A stretch of 37,047 nucleotides of DNA from Halanaerobium saccharolyticum. Its GTDB lineage: Bacteria > Bacillota > Halanaerobiia > Halanaerobiales > Halanaerobiaceae. The stretch spans positions 1-37,047 of the forward strand of contig NZ_SNWX01000032.1 of NCBI RefSeq assembly GCF_004362045.1. Direction: 5' to 3'. Below the pieces are notes generated by a model. It saw nothing but the letters and a program-made list of their open reading frames with translations, searched no databases and was not told the origin of the DNA. Below are positions 1 to 5,356 of the stretch, piece after piece (position 1 is the first letter of the stretch; every line of letters starts with the position of its first letter). The translations under genes were made by a program, and so were the position numbers.

Positions 1-14
1 CAATCCCATGTTAT
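1..14. repeat. Left copy of att core direct repeat (attL)
   Basis: The 14-bp sequence CAATCCCATGTTAT opens the window and recurs exactly at 37034-37047, closing it. A perfect direct repeat at both extremities of an integrase-bearing prophage is the expected product of site-specific integration. The core may be longer, because flanking host DNA is not included. No tRNA 3' end is recognisable in the core. Confidence 0.75.
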
Positions 15-23
15 GTGAATACA

Positions 24-66
24 AATAACGTTTAATAACGAATATTAACTAATCTACGAAATAACG
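24..66. repeat. Three AATAACG repeats beside attL
   Basis: The heptamer AATAACG occurs at 24-30, 34-40 and 60-66 in the non-coding DNA just inside the left att core. Short repeats in this position can bind integrase or excisionase. This is inference from position only, and the AT-rich context makes chance partly plausible. Confidence 0.25.
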
Positions 67-128
67 GTGATTATAGGGCTTTTCTTTCTTTTCCAAAATC
101 AGTATATTAATATATATTAACTGGTTGG

Positions 129-150
129 GTGCAGGATTTGTGCAGGATTT
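129..150. repeat. Putative integrase arm-type sites, left (P' side)
   Basis: GTGCAGGATTT occurs twice in tandem (129-139 and 140-150). The same 22-bp double repeat, with one mismatch, lies at 36954-36975 at the other end of the prophage in the same orientation. Paired direct repeats about 115 bp and 60 bp from the core, on either side of the reconstituted attP, are what a tyrosine integrase with an arm-binding N-terminal domain uses. Binding itself is inferred. Confidence 0.55.
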
Positions 151-190
151 ACTCTTTATATAGTTCTCTAATGAATGCTAGAAACCTTTT

Positions 191-230
191 TAAATAAAAA
201 AATAACCCCGAGCATTCACTCGAGGCTATT
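191..230 (-). terminator. Rho-independent terminator of the late operon
   Basis: On the - strand, 230 to 201 forms a 12-bp stem (219-230 with 201-212, two G-U wobbles) around a 6-nt loop (213-218), followed by a T-rich run (200 down to 191). The wobbles pair only in the - strand RNA, so the terminator faces leftwards and closes the lysis/late operon. An extended reading frame from the last gene would stop inside its loop (216-218). Confidence 0.75.
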
Positions 231-354
231 ATATTTTTCTGCCGCATCAATCAACTTTTGCTCAAAATCAATTTTTTTCTTTCCGAGCAATTCTCGACTG
301 GTCCGCGGTCTGTATTCAGCTTTTAAGTTTTTTCCAAACTCATCATAATCGAAA
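216..354 (-). pseudogene. Out-of-frame 3' continuation of the 355-651 gene
   Basis: Directly after the TAA at 355-357, the +1 frame is open for about 45 codons and stops at 216-218 in the terminator loop. The predicted residues are rich in Glu, Lys and Asp, beginning NFDYDEFGKNLKAEYRPRTS, and look like real coding sequence. The frame has no ATG, GTG or upstream TTG start, so it cannot be an independent gene with a normal start. It is either the tail of the upstream gene cut off by a frameshift or the product of programmed +1 frameshifting. I cannot tell these apart from one sequence. Confidence 0.4.
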
Positions 355-651
355 TTACTTTGACTTGCTTCGAAACTGGCCGATCACATTCATTAAATCA
401 ACTATTACATCTATAGCTTTGTCAACAAGCCCCATGATCGTTTCCTTTTTGAAAGGTAAATCTACAGTATTATCTGCCGCATCATAGACAGCCTCCACCA
501 ATTCGACAATTGCATTTTTCTTTTCTGGACCATGCTTTTTGCCGTCATCGGTATCAGCCTGCTCAAAAATTTCAACAAGTTCTTTTACTTCTTTTAATAC
601 ACCGAAAGCCACCTGAAAAACAGTCCAAATTTTACTTATAGTTGTTAGCAT
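355..651 (-). CDS. Hypothetical late protein, end of lysis module
   Basis: This 98-residue protein of unknown function is encoded last in the late operon, 24 bp after the endolysin. AAGGAGATG precedes the ATG. It is alpha-helical by composition: an amphipathic N-terminal stretch (residues 1-30), an acidic/Lys-rich middle (30-50), and a hydrophobic C-terminal helix (about 70-92) without a clear transmembrane length. The frame stops just before a coding-like stretch in the +1 frame (216-354), so the full product may be about 145 residues. Its position suggests a lysis or membrane-associated role, but no family is recognised. Confidence 0.6.
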   Translation of the reverse strand: MLTTISKIWTVFQVAFGVLKEVKELVEIFEQADTDDGKKHGPEKKNAIVELVEAVYDAADNTVDLPFKKETIMGLVDKAIDVIVDLMNVIGQFRSKSK

Positions 652-675
652 ATTATTAACATCTCCTTATAATTT

Positions 676-1128
676 TTATTTCCAATTTCTTAAAACTTTA
701 TTTACATAGATCTGATTTTCATATTCACCATGTTCATTTTTTCGATTGCTGCCCTGGTTGAATGCGCTTATAGCATCATTCCAATCATTGTAGCGATTGT
801 AATTCCATTTCAGATGCTTGCAGCCAAACTTGATTCCTAGCTCTGGTTTGCTTAGCTCTGATAAGTACCTACCTTTAAATCCCCTTTCTCGAGCAACAGC
901 TCCCATTATCTGCATTAAACCCCAGCTAGTCTTTTGGGACTGTTTTTCAGTTTCGGCGTGCCAATGGAATTGAGAAAATGGTTCAACTAACCAGCGATAA
1001 TGATCTTCATATCTCATGGCAAACGGGTTGCCTGAACTTTCTACTTCAATAATTGCTTTAATTAATCCTGGAGGAATTCCGTATTGTTCAGCATATTTTT
1101 TTATTGCTGCATTAATTTTTTGTTTCAA
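676..1128 (-). CDS. Endolysin, lytic transglycosylase (SLT-like)
   Basis: The 150-residue protein cleaves the peptidoglycan glycan strand at the end of the lytic cycle. It shows the GH23/SLT motifs in order: the catalytic Glu in ESSGNP (30-35), GLMQIM (70-75) and AFNQG (122-126). The ORF starts at TTG after GGGGGTGAT. There is no signal peptide, so release should depend on the adjacent holin-like protein, encoded 4 bp upstream. A tail-associated wall hydrolase is the alternative, but the small size and the location beside a holin-like gene favour endolysin. Confidence 0.85.
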   Translation of the reverse strand: MKQKINAAIKKYAEQYGIPPGLIKAIIEVESSGNPFAMRYEDHYRWLVEPFSQFHWHAETEKQSQKTSWGLMQIMGAVARERGFKGRYLSELSKPELGIKFGCKHLKWNYNRYNDWNDAISAFNQGSNRKNEHGEYENQIYVNKVLRNWK

Positions 1129-1132
1129 AATA

Positions 1133-1372
1133 TCACCCCCCTAAAAGTGTAACTGCCATCCCAACTATCATACTAGACATTACAGTAATCATGACTGTAA
1201 TCGCCCAGGTCGGCCTGCCTTGTAAATTTTCGACTATCTTTGCGATGTCTTGTTTCATATTCTCGATATCTCCCTCATTAGTATTCTTCAAATCTTTTTT
1301 TAATGATCTACCAAACTCGCATCCTTTTTCATTTAGCATCTCAGCATCAATTTCTGAATGTCCGTTTGCCAT
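1133..1372 (-). CDS. Holin-like protein, XhlA-type
   Basis: The 79-residue protein has a charged N-terminal half with coiled-coil character (residues 10-50) and a single C-terminal transmembrane segment (about 55-77, rich in Ile, Val, Met and Thr). This is the layout of the haemolysin XhlA family, which pairs with endolysins in Bacillus-type phages. TGAGGTGAAATT precedes the ATG, and the stop is 4 bp before the endolysin start. Only one membrane span is seen, so it may need a partner to form lesions. No second holin gene is obvious nearby. Confidence 0.65.
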   Translation of the reverse strand: MANGHSEIDAEMLNEKGCEFGRSLKKDLKNTNEGDIENMKQDIAKIVENLQGRPTWAITVMITVMSSMIVGMAVTLLGG

Positions 1373-1455
1373 AATTTCACCTCAAATATTTATATCTATT
1401 TGTTTCCAATTTTGTAAAATCGTCTGCGTAAAAAGTTTGTTTCCACTGGGTAAAT

Positions 1456-2577
1456 CTATATGCTTTTTAATTCTAACCGGTCTTCTAAACCTAGCTGATT
1501 AAGTATTTTATCGTCTAATTTATTAATAACTGACATTGTAAGATTATAACTATTGCAGTGTTTTAAAATTCCCAAATAAGAATTAACACTCGCTCTAATA
1601 TCTTCTAAAGTCACCTCCTCTTCATAATATTTTTTCTGTAAGTATTTTAATTTCTTTTTCATTTTCTTTTTGGTCGATTTTCTCAGTTTGCGATATGGTG
1701 GGTAAGTTACATATCCGCAAAAATCTATTCCATTCCATATATTATCAACAGTAGTTTTGTTATTAAGTTCTAATTTTAGATAATCATCAAGAAATATTTC
1801 TATCTCTTTTCTGATTGTATGTAATTCTTTTTTAGACTTTCCCAAAATAACAAAATCATCCATGTATCTGACATAATGTTTAATTCTGAGATTATGTTTA
1901 ATAAATTTATCTAAAAAATCTAAGTAGACATTTGCAAATAACTGGCTTGTTAAATTGCCTATCGGGATTCCAATTCCTTTTATCTTGCCTTTTTCAAAAT
2001 GATGATCTCCCAGGTGGATTCCAAATTCTCCATCATCACTTTTTATTATTTTCCATAAAAGCTCTAAAGTGTCTCTGCAGCCAATTTTTCTTTTTAGGAT
2101 ATTCATTAAAACATTATGATCAACTCTATAAAAATATTTTGCTACATCTGCTTTTAAATAATAAGTTTCTCTTGGTTTCCTATCCATGATTCTCATTTTA
2201 TCTTGAAGGTGATCTGCAGCATAATGAGTGCCTTTATTTTTCTGGCAAGCGCAAGAATACTGATAAAATATTTTGCTGTAAATCGGATACAATTGACGAT
2301 ATATTCCCCATTGGACTACCCGGTCCCTAAAAGGTAAAGCCATTACTAGCCTTTGCTTTGGTTCATATACATAAAATTGATGATATTTGCCCTGTTCATA
2401 AGTTTTATATATCAGTTCATTCTGCAGCTGGATAAGATTGCTTTCTAATTGACTTGTAAATTTTAACACTTCATGTTTATATCTTTTGCTTTTTCTCGAA
2501 TTCAAATAAGCCTGGTATAAATTTTCAAAATCATATATTTTAGAATAAATATTTCTAACTTTTTTCGGGATAACCAA
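1456..2577 (-). CDS. brt: DGR reverse transcriptase
   Basis: The 373-residue reverse transcriptase copies the TR RNA into adenine-mutagenised cDNA for transfer to the VR. Visible RT motifs are KADVAKYFYRVDH (142-154, first catalytic Asp), IGNLTSQ (206-212) and YMDD (238-241, the metal-binding aspartates). The [I/V/L]GxxxSQ form of motif 4, instead of the QGxxxSP of group II introns, is characteristic of DGR RTs. There is no maturase or endonuclease domain and the length is typical for the class. The start is TTG at 2577, because an in-frame TGA lies immediately upstream. The gene lies 231 bp downstream of the TR on the same strand. Confidence 0.95.
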   Translation of the reverse strand: MVIPKKVRNIYSKIYDFENLYQAYLNSRKSKRYKHEVLKFTSQLESNLIQLQNELIYKTYEQGKYHQFYVYEPKQRLVMALPFRDRVVQWGIYRQLYPIYSKIFYQYSCACQKNKGTHYAADHLQDKMRIMDRKPRETYYLKADVAKYFYRVDHNVLMNILKRKIGCRDTLELLWKIIKSDDGEFGIHLGDHHFEKGKIKGIGIPIGNLTSQLFANVYLDFLDKFIKHNLRIKHYVRYMDDFVILGKSKKELHTIRKEIEIFLDDYLKLELNNKTTVDNIWNGIDFCGYVTYPPYRKLRKSTKKKMKKKLKYLQKKYYEEEVTLEDIRASVNSYLGILKHCNSYNLTMSVINKLDDKILNQLGLEDRLELKSI

Positions 2578-2807
2578 TCACCACTTTCTCTATATTTGGG
2601 TGAAAAGAAAAGCCTACCCAAATGAGAGCAGGCTGTCGCTGACTGTGATAACTTTCTATGTTTCAATACTAGCTATCTGGCCAGCAATTCAAATTTTTTG
2701 CTGGATTGACTTTTATTAAGTTCTCAGCAGGGATTAAAGGCCTGTTCTCTAAAAACACTGTAATAGTGGCCGTAACCAACTATTATCTGTAAAATTTATA
2801 TAAAGAG
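2578..2807 (-). ncRNA. Non-coding spacer between TR and RT, probable part of the DGR RNA
   Basis: No ORF with a ribosome-binding site is seen in these 230 bp. The - strand RNA can fold into several hairpins: a perfect 7-bp stem 2681-2687/2698-2704, a perfect 8-bp stem 2594-2601/2616-2623, and an overlapping 5-bp stem 2611-2615/2630-2634 followed by U-rich sequence that would compete with the latter. In the Bordetella DGR the RNA downstream of TR is required for cDNA synthesis. The same role here is inferred. The competing hairpins near the RT start could also attenuate RT expression. Confidence 0.5.
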
Positions 2808-2915
2808 CACAGGCGCCGCGGCAACCGTTATTGCTGTTGACATTCCACGGATAGTTGTTCAGATTCACCGTCCGAGCGCCGCAATTGACACCGTTGCTCC
2901 AGTTGCCGCCAGCAC
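2808..2915 (-). repeat. DGR template repeat (TR)
   Basis: This 108-bp non-coding copy of the VR at 3322-3429 has a constant coordinate offset of 514. The 13 mismatches (2831, 2832, 2837, 2844, 2852, 2856, 2858, 2864, 2865, 2871, 2886, 2895, 2903) all fall on T of the + strand, that is, A of the coding strand. None of the other 84 positions differs. The GC-rich end 2808-2830 is identical to VR and is the likely initiation-of-mutagenic-homology (IMH) side. Read in the VR frame, TR encodes mostly AAC/AAT codons at the variable positions, the usual DGR design. It begins 22 bp downstream of the avd stop. Confidence 0.97.
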
Positions 2916-2937
2916 CAACGCCTTTAACCCCATAAAT

Positions 2938-3231
2938 TTATAAGCAAGATTTAATCCAACCACCTAACATTCGGCCGATTTCATCTATTTTCTTAGATAC
3001 ATTTTCGTATTTCTTGTGACTTAAATATTTTCTGTCATGAGCAAACCTGATCAACATTCTTAATTGCTCAATTTTGACATCAATTCTATTCAAAAATCTA
3101 ACTTTGCTTTTTGATTTATTAGCTTCAATAATTAATTTTGATATTTCCAATACTAAATTTTTAATTTGTGTACATAAAACAAACTTTTCATATTTTGGGA
3201 AGTTATCCACTATTGGAAAAAACCACTTCAT
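2938..3231 (-). CDS. avd: DGR accessory variability determinant (Avd)
   Basis: The 97-residue basic, all-helical protein lies between the variable-protein gene and TR, the place of avd in the BPP-1 DGR. Avd is a small four-helix-bundle protein, related in fold to the 23S rRNA intervening-sequence proteins. It forms a pentamer that binds the RT and the TR RNA. The Lys/Arg-rich helical pattern and its C-terminal half, with RMLIRFAHDRKYLSHKKYE, fit that family. It is somewhat shorter than the Bordetella protein (128 residues). No strong Shine-Dalgarno sequence precedes the ATG, so the start is less certain than the family call. Confidence 0.85.
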   Translation of the reverse strand: MKWFFPIVDNFPKYEKFVLCTQIKNLVLEISKLIIEANKSKSKVRFLNRIDVKIEQLRMLIRFAHDRKYLSHKKYENVSKKIDEIGRMLGGWIKSCL

Positions 3232-3310
3232 TAAGTCATATAGCTTTTGTTGTATAGTTAAGTTCTTAATTCAAAACCACCCCAAACCAAAACCATTTCC
3301 AAATTACAAA

Positions 3311-4342
3311 TTACAGAGAATCACAGGCGCCGCGGCAACCGTTAACGCTGCTGACATGCCACGGACAGTCGATCAGAGCCACCGCCCGAGCGCCGCAATA
3401 GACACCGTGGCTCCAGCTGCCGCCAGCACGCATAGCAATTAATGATACATTATTTTGCATATATGCCTGGCCTTGACCATCTGAGCTGTCTTTTCCTGCA
3501 TTTAAAACATCATGCCAATCAAAGCCAGTTGATCCTGTATTTCTATAAGTAAATTCATCTAACCATTCTTGGACATTCCCTGCGCAATCAACAATTCCAT
3601 GAACAGAAACTGCTTGTTCTACAGTACCTGTTGCAGCTCTACCACTATTGCTTGTTGCAGACCATGCAGCATTATTGTCGCCATCATGACCCTGCGGACT
3701 ACCATAAGCAGCTTGAATCCATTCCGCATAACTTAACATTCTTTTATCTACATTACTAAATAACCTTTGAAAATCATACCAGCAGTAACCTTCTGTACCA
3801 GTAACAGGTGTCGAATTATATTCGCTGACTACTTCTTGATCAGGCCAGCTACCAGCTCCGTGACTTGTGAGGTAAATATCTACCCAGATGTCTCCCACTT
3901 TTGCCATGCCGGTAGGGTCGCAAGTCGGTCTATTCTGCAAATCCCAAACTGAATTAGAAACTATATTAACATCAATGCTTGCGTTATCATTGAAAGCATC
4001 AGCTGTCGATCTTATTCTTCCATAATGAAACCCACCAATTTTCCTTGAATTATTTTCTGTATATCCATCTGGATAAGTTGAGTTAATTGATATAACAAAA
4101 TCCGGCTCAGCATCAGCTGATGGCTGCAGTGCATATATATAATAGTTTTCTCCAAGAGTGAAACTTGCAAAGCTGCCGTCATTATCTGCAACAGTTAAAA
4201 TAGTGTCAGTCTCTTTTTTGAGATTTTGCCTATCAATTCTCAAAGCTAATGGAGGTACTGTAATTTCATCAGCTGCACTCTTTTCAATATGTCCTTTGAA
4301 GTTGAAAAACGAAGGTGAATCAGCTCCAACGAAAGTTAACAT
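3311..4342 (-). CDS. DGR variable protein, receptor-binding tail protein with CLec/FGE-like fold
   Basis: This 343-residue protein is the target of the DGR. The N-terminal part (about 1-130) is probably a tail-attachment module. From about 140 it resembles formylglycine-generating-enzyme-type C-type lectins, with GNVQEW (255-260) and a C-terminal AGGSW...CGAR...NGCRGAC segment (306-340). The VR covers residues 305-341. Eleven residues there differ from the TR-encoded version: 309, 312, 315, 320, 322, 324, 325, 326, 329, 331 and 333. The FGE-like fold is used as a display scaffold in DGR proteins such as Mtd and TvpA; enzymatic activity is not implied. GGAGGTGATTGATCA precedes the ATG, which overlaps the preceding stop. 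It follows tail-tip and fibre genes, so it most likely sits at the tail tip and binds the host surface. Confidence 0.92.
   Translation of the reverse strand: MLTFVGADSPSFFNFKGHIEKSAADEITVPPLALRIDRQNLKKETDTILTVADNDGSFASFTLGENYYIYALQPSADAEPDFVISINSTYPDGYTENNSRKIGGFHYGRIRSTADAFNDNASIDVNIVSNSVWDLQNRPTCDPTGMAKVGDIWVDIYLTSHGAGSWPDQEVVSEYNSTPVTGTEGYCWYDFQRLFSNVDKRMLSYAEWIQAAYGSPQGHDGDNNAAWSATSNSGRAATGTVEQAVSVHGIVDCAGNVQEWLDEFTYRNTGSTGFDWHDVLNAGKDSSDGQGQAYMQNNVSLIAMRAGGSWSHGVYCGARAVALIDCPWHVSSVNGCRGACDSL
3322..3429 (-). repeat. DGR variable repeat (VR)
   Basis: This is the mutable copy of TR at the 3' end of the variable-protein gene, ending 8 bp before the stop codon region at 3311-3313. It matches TR 2808-2915 except at 13 sites, each an A in the TR coding strand. 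There are 24 such adenines in TR and about half have changed. Replacements include N to S, H, Y, A, I, D and V. The last 23 bp (3322-3344) are identical and GC-rich, as expected for IMH. Homology stops abruptly at both ends. Confidence 0.97.
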
Positions 4343-4647
4343 TGATCAATCACCTCCTGGACTTCATCAATTGTAAATCCTAGTTTAAATATTTTACCAT
4401 CTGGATTATTTACTAATTTATATTGCACTATCTTTTCTGTTCCCTCTTCTTCCTGAGTCATAACTTTGTACTCAGGCTCAGGGCCAGTTCTATCAGATTC
4501 TGCTGCAAGTTCTTTGTCAAACTCATACTTTTTGGCTGTATTTAGCAGCCCCTGGTATGCTCTTTTTACTTTTGGTGTGTAGCCAAAGTCATTAATCACA
4601 TTTTCATAATCCTGTCTTGAATTAAGCACTTTTGGAAAACCTCTCAT
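4336..4647 (-). CDS. Hypothetical tail-region protein
   Basis: This 103-residue acidic protein is not assigned to a known family. Residues 1-30 include FPKVLNSRQDYENV, and the C-terminus ends in a short helical stretch (FTIDEVQEVI). Its stop overlaps the start of the variable-protein gene by 7 bp, so the two are probably translationally coupled. Coupling immediately before a receptor-binding protein would fit an assembly chaperone or a small tail component; this is inference only. GGAGGTTAGATAAC precedes the ATG. Confidence 0.7.
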   Translation of the reverse strand: MRGFPKVLNSRQDYENVINDFGYTPKVKRAYQGLLNTAKKYEFDKELAAESDRTGPEPEYKVMTQEEEGTEKIVQYKLVNNPDGKIFKLGFTIDEVQEVIDQC

Positions 4648-4648
4648 G

Positions 4649-5344
4649 TTATCTAACCTCCATTGCTAATGAGCCGTCAATCATTTTAAATTCGTAAATA
4701 TCCCCTGTTGTTTCGTCTATTAAGTTGTTTTCTGGGTTTGAGCCCTCAGGGCCAGCTTTTACAAGCCCGTACTCTACTTTTTGAATTGTTCCATCTATTA
4801 CTGCATCAAATAGAACTATAGTTGTCTCATCATTAGTTGAGCTGTAATTAGCTGATTCTACAGCAGAATATACTGAACTAGAATCTAATGTCGCTTTTAT
4901 TTTTCTATTGGTGACAAATACATCCGTGTAATCTCCGGGCACTGTAAAAGTTTCAGCGCTTACATATGTTACAGTTAACGCGCTGTCAATCCATTCGGTC
5001 ATATTTTCAGCAAGGTCAGACTTGATAGTTCCGTCCTCATTCATAGCTACTTCCAACCGCTCCCAGAGGGTTTCTTTTGAACCCCTGGCAACTCTTAAGT
5101 CTTTTATATACGGATTATACTCATTTGCTAATATCCAGCTTGAGCCGTTCCAAAATTTTAATTTAGCGTCAGTCCAGCCCGATGAAATATCTAACCATGG
5201 TTGGCCTTGAGTAGGAGACCCAGGAGAACTTGCTCCTGCCCATTGGCTTATTATTGTTTCAAAGTTTTCATGGAGATATTCGGCCAGTTTGGGGCCGTTA
5301 GAGTCTCCCATATCTGCTAACGATTTATGATATTCTTGAGTCAT
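4649..5344 (-). CDS. Tail fibre-like protein
   Basis: In this 231-residue protein, residues 35-75 contain a Ser/Gly/Pro-rich stretch followed by WLDISSG and LKFWNGSSWI. That is the pattern common in phage tail-fibre and collar proteins, where a WxNTST/PPxxKxWNGxxW element links to the fibre shaft. The C-terminal half is beta-rich. It is encoded directly after the J-like tail-tip protein, with the variable protein two genes on, so it likely connects the tail tip to the receptor-binding protein. There is no catalytic motif. AAAGGAGTGATCAG precedes the start. Confidence 0.65.
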   Translation of the reverse strand: MTQEYHKSLADMGDSNGPKLAEYLHENFETIISQWAGASSPGSPTQGQPWLDISSGWTDAKLKFWNGSSWILANEYNPYIKDLRVARGSKETLWERLEVAMNEDGTIKSDLAENMTEWIDSALTVTYVSAETFTVPGDYTDVFVTNRKIKATLDSSSVYSAVESANYSSTNDETTIVLFDAVIDGTIQKVEYGLVKAGPEGSNPENNLIDETTGDIYEFKMIDGSLAMEVR

Positions 5345-5356
5345 CTGATCACTCCT

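Noticed and set aside
1191-1502. 103-codon + strand frame opposite the holin-like gene and RT end
   Set aside because: Antisense shadow of the holin-like gene and the RT 3' end; no ribosome-binding site and no credible protein features.
3074-3442. + strand frame across avd and VR
   Set aside because: Antisense to two well-supported DGR features; composition reflects their complement.
4649-5344. Second DGR target in the fibre-like gene
   Set aside because: No stretch in this gene resembles the TR sequence; VR-like sequence is found only at 3322-3429.
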